A stretch of 64,000 bases of DNA from Lysinibacillus sp. B2A1 (GCA_002973635.1 CP027224.1:4886001-4950000); one strand, 5' to 3'; numbered from the stretch's first letter, positions 52,992-62,395 are shown. Numbers and translations are program-made. The notes: generated from the letters alone by a model not told the origin.

Positions 52992-55900
52992 TTGAATAAT
53001 ACACGAGATTTTAATTTATATTTATCACATCATCAAACACAACTATTGGAACAGCAAATGCTAGTCTCTCATTGTACAAAGCTGTTAAATGAGGTGGATT
53101 TGCAAGCATACCAAGCATTAAATCAAACTAAAGCCTATTACGATACAAATACCACTATTCCTGAAATCTTTTATCAAGTTGCACACCAATTTGCTGATGC
53201 AATTGCCTTATCCTTCGAGGGCGGTACGATGACCTATCATCAGCTAAATGAACAATCTAATCAAGTTGCCCATATGTTAGTAGATAATGGTCTGCAAAAA
53301 GGTGATTTTGTAGCGATTATAATGGAGCGTAGTAAGGAAACAATCATTAGTCTTCTAGGAGTACTAAAAGCTGGTGGTGCCTATGTGCCCATTGACCCAA
53401 GCTATCCGCAAGAACGTTGCCAGTACCTATTGAACGATACTAGCGCCCTATTTGTCTTGACGAAAGATGAACATAGGAACTTACTGAGCCAACTTATACA
53501 TAATGATGCTCAACCTCGGGTGGTGTTGACCGTCAATCAGAAGGAAAGTTTTTCAAAAGAAAATATCCACAGCAATCTACGCCCATCTGATTTAGCCTAT
53601 ATTATTTATACATCTGGATCCACAGGTAAACCAAAAGGTGTCATGCTCAAACATAAGGCTGTTATTAACTTAATAACAGCTAATCAGAGAATTTACCAAT
53701 CCACTAAAGATGACGTCTATTCTCAATTTATCTCCTACAGTTTTGACCCTTCAGTGACAGAAACATTTACAGCTTTTTTTTCAGGTGCAAGACTACATAT
53801 GCTAACAAGTATTGAACGCCTATCCATCGAAGCATTTGCTAATATGATCGCACTGGAAAAGATTACCACTGCGACTGTGCCAAATGCTTTCTTTACACAG
53901 CTTGCCACATATCTACCTGTAGAATTCAAAGAAAAATTATCGTCTCTTACATATTTATCAGTCGGTGGTGAAGCTCTAATGCCCGCTGTTGTTCAAAGAT
54001 GGCAGGAGAAATTCGGTAAATATACAGAAATTATTAATGTTTATGGACCAACTGAATGCACAGTGCTATCCTCCTACTATAAGATAAAGAATCCGATAAC
54101 AGACAGTCTAGGAAGCATACCAATTGGCAGACCGATTGCCAACTATGAAATGTATATTGTTAATAGTAATGATCAGCTTTGCCCAATCAATGTCACAGGT
54201 GAATTATGTATTGCAGGTGCTGGTTTAGCAGCAGGTTATTTACACCAACCTGAAAAAACAGCCGAGGTTTTTGTTCCACATCTATTTAAAGCTGAGGAAT
54301 TGATGTATCGAACAGGCGATTTAGTCCGTTTATTGCCAAGCGGTGTCATTGAATTTATTGGACGGAAAGATTCGCAAATTAAAGTAAGAGGATTTCGTAT
54401 TGAACTTGGGGAAATTGAAGCAGTGTTAAGCAATTACTCTAGCATTCAAGAGGCAATAGTTATAGCGAAGAAAAATACAGACGGCAATAATAGTTTAATT
54501 GCCTATTATACTGTGTCAGGTGGTATGCAAATAGAACAAATAGCCATTAGAGAGTATTTATCAAATAATTTACCAGAATATATGATTCCTGAGCGATTCT
54601 TTGAATTACCAGAGATGCCTCTGTCTCCAACAGGTAAAATTGATCGGAAGCAATTACTGGAGATAGAAGAAACTGTATCTCTAAATAGCAAATATATAGC
54701 GCCAAAAAATGATAGACAGGAAATGCTAGCCAAGGCATGGGAGTATGTACTTGGTGTTGAGCAAGTTGGCATTCACGATAACTTTTTCCACATCGGTGGA
54801 CATTCGTTGAAAGTTCTAGAGATTCTTGTCCAAGTGAAAAAGCATATTCCTTTCTTAAAAATACAAGACTTCTTCCAACATCAAACTATTGCAGAGTTAG
54901 ATTATTATATTTGTAATTATCAATTTGAGAATCACGCAAACCAAGAGATGACATCTACTGTCCTATTAAAGGAATTAAAGGAGCCTAACCGCCTACCAGT
55001 TTCTGATGCAGTAGAACCATTACCTATGAAAACAGTATTGCTAACTGGCGCTACTGGCTTTTTAGGAAGTCACGTATTATATGAGCTGTTAATGACAACA
55101 AATATACAGGTTTACTGCCTCATTAGACCAAATGCCCATGTATCCATTGAAAAAAAGCTTTATGATACTATGCAATTTTATTTCAAGGACAGCATCACTA
55201 CACTTTTGAAAGATCAAGTGACAGTGATCCAAGGCGATTTGGGACATCAAAGGCTGGGCCTATCTGACAAAGATGAGCATGTAATTATTAATCAAATTGA
55301 TGCTATCATTCATTGTGGAGCGGATGTAAGGCATTTTGGTGCAGCGGAACAATTTAATGATGTAAACGTCAAAGGCACTAAATATCTGCTGGAACTAGCT
55401 AGACGTAAAAAGGGTATTCATTTCCACTATGTTTCAACATTAGGTATTCCAGAGGAGCTTGCCACAAATAATTGGGGACCTGATGAAGCACAAGGTAACT
55501 TTAATTATGACTACAAGCTCGATAATGTATATACGCAGAGTAAGCTAGAGGCTGAGAATCTTGTACGACAGGCTAACAAGCAGGCTATTCCTATATCCAT
55601 CTATCGTGTTGGGAATTTAACCTGTCATTCTGAAACTGGTAAATTCCAGCGCAATATCGATGACAATGCTTTTTATCGTATGATAAAATCCATGCTTTAT
55701 TTAGGTAAGACACCTATTGCTCATTGGCACGTTGACTTTACACCAATTAATTATGCAAGCCAAGCACTAGTAGCTCTTGCATGTCAGCCTAATTCAAACG
55801 GACAAGTATTCCATTTATGTAACCCAGCTCCGTTGCCTTATCTAGACTTTATTGAAATGATTCAGGACCTTGGTTATCAGCTTGAAACTGTGACTGCACA

Positions 55901-56156
55901 GGAATATACGAACTGGCTTTTATATAATGAGCATACAGTGGAAGCACAGGCATATTTATCATTAGCCATTGCACAGCTAGAAGGTGATGGAGCAAGTGAT
56001 TCACCATTTGTCTTTAATTGTGATAAAACACAAGCGTTTTTAGCACATACGAAAATTTCATGTGCAGTACCCAATCCAGCCTTTATTCGCAAGTTGATTC
56101 ATTACGGCATCAAAATGGAATATTTCCCTAAGCCAAAGTCTGTAAAAATCATATGA
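52992..56156 (+). CDS. Single-module peptide synthetase with reductase domain (A-T-R)
   Basis: This 1054-residue enzyme has an adenylation domain (about 45-545; IIYTSGSTGKPKGV, VYGPTECT, YRTGDLVR, LSPTGKIDRKQL), a carrier domain (about 565-640; FFHIGGHSLKVLEI, with the serine that takes phosphopantetheine), and a thioester reductase (about 675-1045; VLLTGATGFLGSH with the NADPH loop and VYTQSKLEAE with Tyr and Lys). It lacks a condensation domain. It is predicted to activate one amino acid and release it as an aldehyde or alcohol, like Lys2 or CAR-type proteins. The residues lining the pocket read D-P-T-T-S-G-V-V-L by eye, which I cannot assign. The start is TTG, with AGGAG nine bases before it. 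A decayed phosphopantetheinyl transferase follows, so another one must load it. Confidence 0.92.
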   Translation: MNNTRDFNLYLSHHQTQLLEQQMLVSHCTKLLNEVDLQAYQALNQTKAYYDTNTTIPEIFYQVAHQFADAIALSFEGGTMTYHQLNEQSNQVAHMLVDNGLQKGDFVAIIMERSKETIISLLGVLKAGGAYVPIDPSYPQERCQYLLNDTSALFVLTKDEHRNLLSQLIHNDAQPRVVLTVNQKESFSKENIHSNLRPSDLAYIIYTSGSTGKPKGVMLKHKAVINLITANQRIYQSTKDDVYSQFISYSFDPSVTETFTAFFSGARLHMLTSIERLSIEAFANMIALEKITTATVPNAFFTQLATYLPVEFKEKLSSLTYLSVGGEALMPAVVQRWQEKFGKYTEIINVYGPTECTVLSSYYKIKNPITDSLGSIPIGRPIANYEMYIVNSNDQLCPINVTGELCIAGAGLAAGYLHQPEKTAEVFVPHLFKAEELMYRTGDLVRLLPSGVIEFIGRKDSQIKVRGFRIELGEIEAVLSNYSSIQEAIVIAKKNTDGNNSLIAYYTVSGGMQIEQIAIREYLSNNLPEYMIPERFFELPEMPLSPTGKIDRKQLLEIEETVSLNSKYIAPKNDRQEMLAKAWEYVLGVEQVGIHDNFFHIGGHSLKVLEILVQVKKHIPFLKIQDFFQHQTIAELDYYICNYQFENHANQEMTSTVLLKELKEPNRLPVSDAVEPLPMKTVLLTGATGFLGSHVLYELLMTTNIQVYCLIRPNAHVSIEKKLYDTMQFYFKDSITTLLKDQVTVIQGDLGHQRLGLSDKDEHVIINQIDAIIHCGADVRHFGAAEQFNDVNVKGTKYLLELARRKKGIHFHYVSTLGIPEELATNNWGPDEAQGNFNYDYKLDNVYTQSKLEAENLVRQANKQAIPISIYRVGNLTCHSETGKFQRNIDDNAFYRMIKSMLYLGKTPIAHWHVDFTPINYASQALVALACQPNSNGQVFHLCNPAPLPYLDFIEMIQDLGYQLETVTAQEYTNWLLYNEHTVEAQAYLSLAIAQLEGDGASDSPFVFNCDKTQAFLAHTKISCAVPNPAFIRKLIHYGIKMEYFPKPKSVKII

Positions 56157-56576
56157 AGATTAAGGAAGTTTACTTATTTGCGTTACCTCTTGGTCAACAA
56201 TTGGTACAAGCAGAATGGGATATGCTTTTCTATCAAACTATCACAGCCATAGTAGCATAGAATTTTATAATATAAGCATTAGCAGGACAGGCAAAGAGCA
56301 TTATTAGAATGCACTCTTATTCGATAGGCAATTTTCGGTAATCACCGAATTCAAGGAGAAAGAGATGCTAACGGACATTCATATATTATGAATAATAAAT
56401 GGGAAGGCGATGTGACTCTGTCACATTCAGGAAAGTGGATAGTTGTGGCACTAACTACAAAGGGTAGCATCAGAGTTGATGTGGAAGAAATAATACCATT
56501 GAGTGAAGAGGTCATATTATCTGCAATGACACAGGCTGATTTAGATATATTTTACTCAAAAGTCAATCCCAATTGA
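56152..56576 (+). pseudogene. Decayed Sfp-type phosphopantetheinyl transferase
   Basis: Pieces of an Sfp-like transferase follow the synthetase (start overlaps by five bases). The first frame reads M-K-I-K-E-V-Y-L-F-A-L-P-L-G-Q-Q like an Sfp N-terminus, then fails at a TAG at 56257. In another frame the sequence continues HRIL, YKH, QDRQRALLECTLIR, then AIFGNHRIQ and the conserved VTLSHSGKWIVVAL and IRVDVEEI (Sfp has NISHSG and GIDIE). At least four stop codons (TAG, TAA) interrupt this, and a frameshift separates the ends. The C-terminal third with the WxxKES motif is missing. The 62-codon frame at 56388 is a fragment and not a gene. Confidence 0.75.
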
Positions 56577-56715
56577 TTACAAGCTTTAGATAGATACAAG
56601 TACTAAACTATCTTGATAAGCAACATCCCGTTTCTATTTGTTGGGATAGTATGCATGCGCATTTAACTGTAATAATATTGAATAGAAACCAACTACTTAC
56701 TCATTGAAAATAACA

Positions 56716-56747
56716 ATAGCAAACTAGAATCAATCCTAGTTTGCTAT
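56716..56747 (-). terminator. Terminator of the siderophore ABC operon
   Basis: ATAGCAAACTAG pairs with CTAGTTTGCTAT (12 bp) with TTGTTATTTTC after it on the minus strand. Confidence 0.8.
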
Positions 56748-56791
56748 CCCTTTAAGTTCAAACCTAGAGATTAACCTCCCCTTCTCTTCAC

Positions 56792-57802
56792 TTATTTAAA
56801 TAAATCTGGGTACATTTCTTTTGCTAAAGCTTCCATACCATCTATCGTATTATAGCTATAGCCGAACATGTAATTATAATCTACAATATAAATTTGTTTA
56901 TTTTTAATAGCTTTCATACTTGAAAGTTTAGGATTGGCATAAATTTCTTCGCGTACTTTTGTAAGATCTGATCCATCCCAGTTTGGTAGAATTAGAACAT
57001 CTGGATCTGTCGCAATTAAAGTTTCCATGCTAATATCACCTGTTTCATCTTTAAAGATATTATCCAGTTTAATCATATTAAATGAATTATTAAAGAATGA
57101 CTCACCATGTGCTGACCATACGAAAAGATCTTTTGGATCATTTGTATGCAAGTATGCAAATGTTTTGTGCTCTTTAATGCTCTCTAATTTAGTAGAAATA
57201 TTCTTTTGTCTATCTTTTAATTCCTTTATAAAGCTCTCTGCTTTGTCTTGTACATTAAAAATTTGCCCAACATTCTCTATATCCTTATAAATGGATTCAT
57301 ATGTTCCACCTGTTATAGAAGATTCTAAAACATACGTTTTAACGCCCATATCATTAAGAGAATCTACAGTACCTACTCCCCATTCAGCGTTATCAAATAA
57401 TCCACCTCGTCCAAAAACTAAATCTGGATCAGTTCCTAATGTAACCTCTTTGCCAACGTACTCATCGCTTAAAATATTTAACTTTTCGTATTCCTTCTCT
57501 ACAGATGTATCAGGTGCACCAAAGTTTGCACCAACTCCAACAATTTTATCCCCTAAGCCTAAATGTAATAATAGCTCTGCTGCTGGACGTGTGTTAGCCA
57601 TAATTCTTTCTGGTGCTTTATCGAATTTTTGCTCTTTCTTTTCCCAAGTTGAGCCACCTTCAGCCTTTGTATAGTTTTCTATTGTTAATGGATAATGCTC
57701 TTTCGTTTCTGATTCCTCAGATGTATTTTTTGATGTGCCACCGCAAGCTGTTAACAGTAACATAGCTGCTAAGCCCATTCCTACTAATACTCTCTTCTTC
57801 AT
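56792..57802 (-). CDS. Siderophore-type ABC transporter binding lipoprotein
   Basis: This 336-residue lipoprotein has signal and lipobox LLLTAC and a FecB/FhuD-like two-lobe fold with a long helix. PERIMANTRPAAELLLHLGLGDKIVGVGANF, the segment DPDLVFGRGGLFD and TDPDVLILPNW are typical. It captures an iron chelate outside the membrane and delivers it to the permease. It is the last of three genes; a Fur box lies before the first. The ligand is unknown. Confidence 0.9.
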   Translation of the reverse strand: MKKRVLVGMGLAAMLLLTACGGTSKNTSEESETKEHYPLTIENYTKAEGGSTWEKKEQKFDKAPERIMANTRPAAELLLHLGLGDKIVGVGANFGAPDTSVEKEYEKLNILSDEYVGKEVTLGTDPDLVFGRGGLFDNAEWGVGTVDSLNDMGVKTYVLESSITGGTYESIYKDIENVGQIFNVQDKAESFIKELKDRQKNISTKLESIKEHKTFAYLHTNDPKDLFVWSAHGESFFNNSFNMIKLDNIFKDETGDISMETLIATDPDVLILPNWDGSDLTKVREEIYANPKLSSMKAIKNKQIYIVDYNYMFGYSYNTIDGMEALAKEMYPDLFK

Positions 57803-57813
57803 TTATTCTCCTC

Positions 57814-58575
57814 CTAAAATCCATATGCAAAACTTAATCCATTCGTCACTGGATTAGTAAATGTTTGACACTTAATTTGATATAGAGCTTCTATAGTATC
57901 TGGTGTTAATACTTCCTCTGGTGTGCCATGCGCATAAATTTCGCCATCCTTCACTGCGTAAAGATAATCACAATAATGTGCTGCCATCTCTAAATCATGA
58001 AGAGCTGCAAGGACTCCTATATTTAGCTCTTTCACACAGGATAAAATTTCAATTTGATAGCGAATATCTAAATGATTAGTAGGTTCATCCAGTATCATAA
58101 ATTTAGGTTGCTGTGCAATAGTTCTTGCTAAAATTACCCTTTGTTTTTCCCCACCTGATAACGATAAATAGCTACGATCCTTATAATCTTGCAAATTTGT
58201 ACGTTTTAGTGCTTCCTCAACTATGCCATAATCATGCTTCGTATCTGACTCTAACATTTTCTTATGAGGTGTTCTGCCTAACAGCACCATCTGATGCACA
58301 GTTAAATCAAAATGCATTTCATTAAATTGACCAACTACACCTAAATGCTGAGAAATTTTTTTCTCAGGACTTTTTAAAACATCTAAATCATCTAAAAAAA
58401 CCATGCCTTTTTGCGGCGAAATACTTTTATAAATACTTTTCAACAAAGTTGACTTTCCGCATCCGTTTGGTCCGATTAAGCCCACAAATTGTTGCTTTTT
58501 CACATGAATAGATACATTTTTAACAATTTCTTTTTTGCCTATTTTGACTTCCATTTCCTTAGCGATTAATTCCAT
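57814..58575 (-). CDS. Siderophore ABC transporter ATPase
   Basis: This 253-residue ATPase of the FecE/FhuC class has Walker A GPNGCGKST, signature LSGGEKQR and Walker B FMILDEPTNHLD. I chose ATG 58575, seven bases after GGAGGG, over the frame start at 58590 because the permease stop lies only four bases away. It resembles the BtuD-like ATPase at 27.1 kb but belongs to the iron operon, and the two are separate copies of the same class. Confidence 0.9.
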   Translation of the reverse strand: MELIAKEMEVKIGKKEIVKNVSIHVKKQQFVGLIGPNGCGKSTLLKSIYKSISPQKGMVFLDDLDVLKSPEKKISQHLGVVGQFNEMHFDLTVHQMVLLGRTPHKKMLESDTKHDYGIVEEALKRTNLQDYKDRSYLSLSGGEKQRVILARTIAQQPKFMILDEPTNHLDIRYQIEILSCVKELNIGVLAALHDLEMAAHYCDYLYAVKDGEIYAHGTPEEVLTPDTIEALYQIKCQTFTNPVTNGLSFAYGF

Positions 58576-58579
58576 TGTT

Positions 58580-59659
58580 CTACCCTCCAAAGTTGTAACC
58601 TTTTTTTACAATCATGTAGATAAATAATGGTGAACCAATGACAGAGGTAATGATTCCTATAGGTAATTCAACATTTTGGATTAATGTTCTAGACAAAATA
58701 TCTGCCCAGATCATAAATAGTCCTCCTAACAGTAACGTTCCCAACATTAATCGTTTATGATCTGCACCAAAAATACCTCTTGTAATATGAGGAATAATTA
58801 AACCAACAAAGCCAATCATTCCTGCATAGGCAACCATAGTCCCTGCCACTAATGATGTAAGAATCATATATAGCTTTCGGTAAACGCTTAAATTGATTCC
58901 TAATGTGATAGCAGATTCATCACCTAATAGCATTGTATTTAATATGCGATGTTGGAAAAGAAATAATGTTGCACCTAACACAACGACGATTGCTAAGATT
59001 GGTGTCTTGTCCCAGCTAGCAGTAGCTAAACTACCCATTGACCAAAATGTAACAGCTTTAATGGCATCCGTATTTTTAGCAAAAAATATCATAAGACTTG
59101 AGAACGAACTACATAGCGCACCTATCACAACCCCTGATAACACGAGTTTAATGGAGGTTGCTTTACCACCAATACTTGATAAAAGAAGAACAGCCATCGA
59201 TGTCAACATTGCACCTGCAAAAGCGCCAAAAGCTACACCAAACTGAGCTAGGAACGCACTACCGCCAAAGCCAATTAGAATGGCGAAGGTTGCACCCAAT
59301 GTTGCACCTGAAGAAATGCCCAAAATATATGGATCAGCAAGCGGATTTTGAACAATCGCCTGCATGACCACCCCACACAAGGCAAGTCCAATACCAATCA
59401 ATAAGGCAAAAACCACACGAGGCATTCTTACCTGCAAAATAATATTTAAATACGATTGATTTTGAATATGATCAAGTGACCCTAACTTTCCATTTGTAAT
59501 CGTATGTAAAAGAATATCCATAGATTGCTTGAACGGAATACTAACCTGCCCTATTGATACGGATAACACAGCAGATAATAAAATTGCTCCAATGATAAGT
59601 AAGATCATGACATAATACATGTTACCTATGCCTATTCTCTTAGCATCCTGTTTATCCAA
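58580..59659 (-). CDS. Siderophore ABC transporter permease
   Basis: This 359-residue FecCD permease has about ten membrane segments. RMPRVVFALLIGIGLALCG, LGISSGATLGA and GFVGLIIPHITRG match the family. The start is TTG with AGAGGTG five bases before it. A Fur box lies 33-51 bases before the start, so the operon (permease, ATPase, binding protein) should be on when iron is scarce. Confidence 0.9.
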   Translation of the reverse strand: MDKQDAKRIGIGNMYYVMILLIIGAILLSAVLSVSIGQVSIPFKQSMDILLHTITNGKLGSLDHIQNQSYLNIILQVRMPRVVFALLIGIGLALCGVVMQAIVQNPLADPYILGISSGATLGATFAILIGFGGSAFLAQFGVAFGAFAGAMLTSMAVLLLSSIGGKATSIKLVLSGVVIGALCSSFSSLMIFFAKNTDAIKAVTFWSMGSLATASWDKTPILAIVVVLGATLFLFQHRILNTMLLGDESAITLGINLSVYRKLYMILTSLVAGTMVAYAGMIGFVGLIIPHITRGIFGADHKRLMLGTLLLGGLFMIWADILSRTLIQNVELPIGIITSVIGSPLFIYMIVKKGYNFGG

Positions 59660-59691
59660 GATTTCACCTCTATCTTATAACATTTTTCTTC

Positions 59692-59710
59692 AATGATAAC
59701 GATTATCATT
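59692..59710. promoter_or_regulatory. Fur box of the siderophore ABC operon
   Basis: AATGATAACGATTATCATT is a palindrome (8+3+8) very close to the Fur consensus of GATAAT repeats. It lies 33 bases before the permease start. Confidence 0.85.
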
Positions 59711-59798
59711 TTCAATATGTATTGTAAGTGATAATTTATTGAAAAACAACAGGAAAATTAATTTAATTACTTTCAACATTTTCAGTAAGCACAAAAAA

Positions 59799-59833
59799 GC
59801 CTGTTCTCAAATTGGAAGCTTGAGAGCAGGCGG
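59799..59833 (-). terminator. Terminator of the ydbST-type operon
   Basis: GCCTGCTCTCAA pairs with TTGAGAACAGGC (one mismatch) and is followed by TTTTTTG on the minus strand. It lies 27 bases beyond the end of the longer ydbT frame. Confidence 0.8.
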
Positions 59834-59859
59834 TTGATTTATCGATAATAGGGACCGTC

Positions 59860-61275
59860 TTATTTATGATTTTGAGCAATATTTAAAAAGGACTCTTGAT
59901 ATTGTGCGTCCAATCCATAACAACCATATGATTCATCTCCATCCTCTGCATATAACGAATACTCATAGCTCGCAACATTTCTTCACTTCGTAAAAATGGA
60001 TTGACTTACTGCTGTGTGCTGAATATAGGGCAACAAAGTAACCATATGAAATGCCTGGAACCAATTATAGCCCGAATGGCGAATATAGTGTTCATCAGCT
60101 ATTAAGCTTGCATGTTTCCAACGCATATACCCTATGTATAAATAAAATATTAAAGACAATAAACCGTACAGAAAATAAGGATGAATATACGAAAAAGCAC
60201 AACATACTAATGTAGGAAACCAAGTTGTGCTCAATAAATAATCAGGTAATACAGATGATTTCACTTTTTCTTGCATTGTTTCAACTTTAAATATGGGCAA
60301 CTGCTGTTGTATAAATTCTGACACGCGCTCCTGTTTCAATATAGGAAATAAAAGTATACTCCCATCACTACCAATCACATTAACTCTGATTTGTACATAG
60401 CCAAATAAGTGAAAAAATAGAGGTTGTAAAATTTGCACAGACCGCACTTCATTTAATGGAACTTGGTCAGATTTTTTATTCAACGAACCATAGGATTTAT
60501 GTATATACTTTCCAACATTCTCACTATGAAAGCTCCAATATGTTATCATTATATAAATCGCTGACACCAAAATCGATACAATGAAAAGTATAAAAAACAT
60601 CAATACTAATGAGAGCATGTCGTGCCAGGATATCTCCTTAACAAATTGAAATGCTTCTTTAAACCCTATTCGGCTTGCATTAGTATCCCATCCTTCTATC
60701 CAAAAACCTACTAGCTTGGAAGTAAAATTAAGCAAAATCATTGTGATGGACATTGAGGCAAGGAATAGTTTCCAGTCGGCTGTCGCTAGCAACAAACTTT
60801 GAAAAAATGATATACCTTGCCCCGACTTTTTAGGCTGCATTAATTCATATGAAGGAAAAAGAGCATTTTTTATTCTCACAATTTCTTTATTTGTTAAAAC
60901 AAAGATAAATTCATCTCCTCCGATTAATTCAATATTAAAATTCGACACACCCACAATTCGCTTTAGAAATGAATCTGAAATCCGAATAGATTTTACACGA
61001 TTAATAGGAATTTCATGATGTTTTTTAGCAAATACACCTTCGGCAATAACAATTTTTTGCTTGTCAAAAGAAAAGTTTTTATAATGCCAAAGCAATATAG
61101 AAGAAATAATAATCAGTCCACACAGCAACAAAAATCCTATATTTAATATTTTTTCGTAAAATTGATTAACGCCAATCAAGCCAAGAATCAACACAAATAT
61201 AGGATATATTCTCTCTTTAATGATGTCATAATTGATATATATAATTTCAAGAACATGGTCTCTTTTCTTGTTCAT
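59860..61275 (-). pseudogene. ydbT: YdbT-like membrane protein with in-frame TGA
   Basis: This is a YdbT-type protein with two or three bPH_2 domains and several membrane helices. The intact frame is 59983-61275 (430 residues), ending SIFTK. The codons after the TGA (59983-59985) stay in frame for 40 more triplets. They read R-N-V-A-S-Y-E-Y-S-L-Y-A-E-D-G-D-E, then GLDAQYQESFLNIAQNHK and a stop at 59860, followed by a terminator. In related proteins the segment after SQS-F is RR-LA and continues to such a domain end. I read it as a nonsense mutation. The product may still be made but lacks its last 40 residues. Confidence 0.6.
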
Positions 61276-61735
61276 CTTGGTCTATTCCCTTCTCAATCAA
61301 GAACATAGTGATATTTTCTTTTAATATCTCTGCCGTATCCTTTTTCACAAATTGGATACTATGATAATCACCAGCAGTATATATACCTACACTATATAAA
61401 TTAAATAAACGAGCATAAAATGTTTGGGTAATACTTACATGCTGTATACGTCGAATGGGAATGGTACTATGACGAATAGTGATACCTCCTTTGAATGTTT
61501 GAATCCTTTCTTCATCTTCTACATATCGGAAATTTTTATAATAAAAAATATTCATAAGCCCTTCATAAAGAAATTGCACTGTATAATACATCGAGGCAAG
61601 TATACATATTTTCCGTACAAACTCATAATCTTGGAATAAATAATAAGCTATTAAAATGACCAATAATCTTTTTATACAATATTGTAAATCACTTAAAAGC
61701 CATATAACAATTGATGCTTTTTCTACTTTTTGCAC
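61247..61735 (-). CDS. ydbS: YdbS-like membrane protein with bPH_2 domain
   Basis: This 162-residue protein has two membrane helices (about 20-60) and a bacterial PH domain (about 75-150; YKNFRYVEDEERIQTFKGGITIRHSTIPIRRIQHVSITQTFYARLF). It overlaps the YdbT-like gene by 29 bases, as in the ydbS-ydbT pair of B. subtilis. The family is an envelope protein pair of unknown function; in B. subtilis it belongs to cell-envelope stress responses and protects against some bacteriocins (recalled, not shown here). Confidence 0.78.
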   Translation of the reverse strand: MQKVEKASIVIWLLSDLQYCIKRLLVILIAYYLFQDYEFVRKICILASMYYTVQFLYEGLMNIFYYKNFRYVEDEERIQTFKGGITIRHSTIPIRRIQHVSITQTFYARLFNLYSVGIYTAGDYHSIQFVKKDTAEILKENITMFLIEKGIDQDEQEKRPCS

Positions 61736-61779
61736 AACTTTTCATCTCCATTGTCCTCTTGAAAGGTATAACACATAAC

Positions 61780-62256
61780 TTAAATTTTTATATCTACCAT
61801 TGAGCTTGAATTATCCTGACTCGACAGCTCGCTTATTCCTTCAGATATACCTGACTGTTGCTTATTTTGGTTTTCCTCATCCTCAGACAATTGCTTGTAC
61901 TCCTTAGGATCTTCTTTTGGTATACGCATAGTCAGTGCTTTTCCATATAAAGCTGGGTCATGCTTGACTAAAAATTGATGATCCTTCGTTGGAACTTTAT
62001 CTCCTGAGGAAATACGTCTCGCAATTTCTAAACATGTTATATAGATTTTTAATGTGTCTTCCTCTGCCTCCATTTGCTTCTTAGCAGCCTCGGTTTCTCT
62101 CTTTAGTTGCTCTGCCATCTTCTTTTGCCTTTCTAGCTCTTGTTCCCTCTTTTGTCTCTGCATCAATTGTTTTTCCTCTTCTGTTACTTGTGTTGCCGAC
62201 TTCGTTAGTTTATGATCAATGACTGACTGATGATTTTGGTTATATTCAATGCGCAT
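61780..62256 (-). CDS. Coiled-coil protein of unknown family
   Basis: This 158-residue hydrophilic protein has a long charged coiled coil (about 20-65; EEEKQLMQRQKREQELERQKKMAEQLKRE). A compact block follows (about 68-110; LKIYITCLEIARRISSGDKVPTKDHQFLVKHDPALYGKALTMR), then an acidic low-complexity tail. I do not know the family. AAAGGAGG lies seven bases before the ATG. A tiny ORF upstream overlaps its start by 11 bases. Confidence 0.7.
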   Translation of the reverse strand: MRIEYNQNHQSVIDHKLTKSATQVTEEEKQLMQRQKREQELERQKKMAEQLKRETEAAKKQMEAEEDTLKIYITCLEIARRISSGDKVPTKDHQFLVKHDPALYGKALTMRIPKEDPKEYKQLSEDEENQNKQQSGISEGISELSSQDNSSSMVDIKI

Positions 62257-62350
62257 CTATTTTCCTCCTTTCAGTATTTAAAGAGCTTCTTAATTTATTA
62301 TTCGGTAAAAACCGTATCAAATGAACTATAATTTTAGGAATCTTAAACAT
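62246..62350 (-). CDS. Tiny upstream ORF (34 residues), basic
   Basis: The ATG is followed by a 34-residue basic, amphipathic sequence: M-F-K-I-P-K-I-I-V-H-L-I-R-F-L-P-N-N-K-L. GAGGTGG lies five bases before the ATG, inside the right arm of the hairpin at 62353-62395. The stop codon overlaps the start of the coiled-coil gene by 11 bases, and that gene's ribosome site lies inside this ORF, so the two are likely coupled. It may be a leader peptide or small protein. There is no homology evidence. Confidence 0.4.
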   Translation of the reverse strand: MFKIPKIIVHLIRFLPNNKLRSSLNTERRKIDAH

Positions 62351-62352
62351 AA

Positions 62353-62395
62353 AAACCACCTCTTATAATTATTTAATAATTATAGGAAGTGGTTT
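62353..62395 (-). promoter_or_regulatory. Hairpin covering the ribosome site of the tiny ORF
   Basis: AAACCACTTCC-TATAATTATT pairs with AATAATTATA-GAGGTGGTTT. The right arm contains the GAGGTGG ribosome site of the tiny ORF. It could also work as a terminator because TTTTTATG follows. Confidence 0.55.

Noticed and set aside
56388..56576. 62-codon frame as a stand-alone gene
   Set aside because: It is the central fragment of a decayed Sfp-like gene; the same frame upstream is broken by stops.
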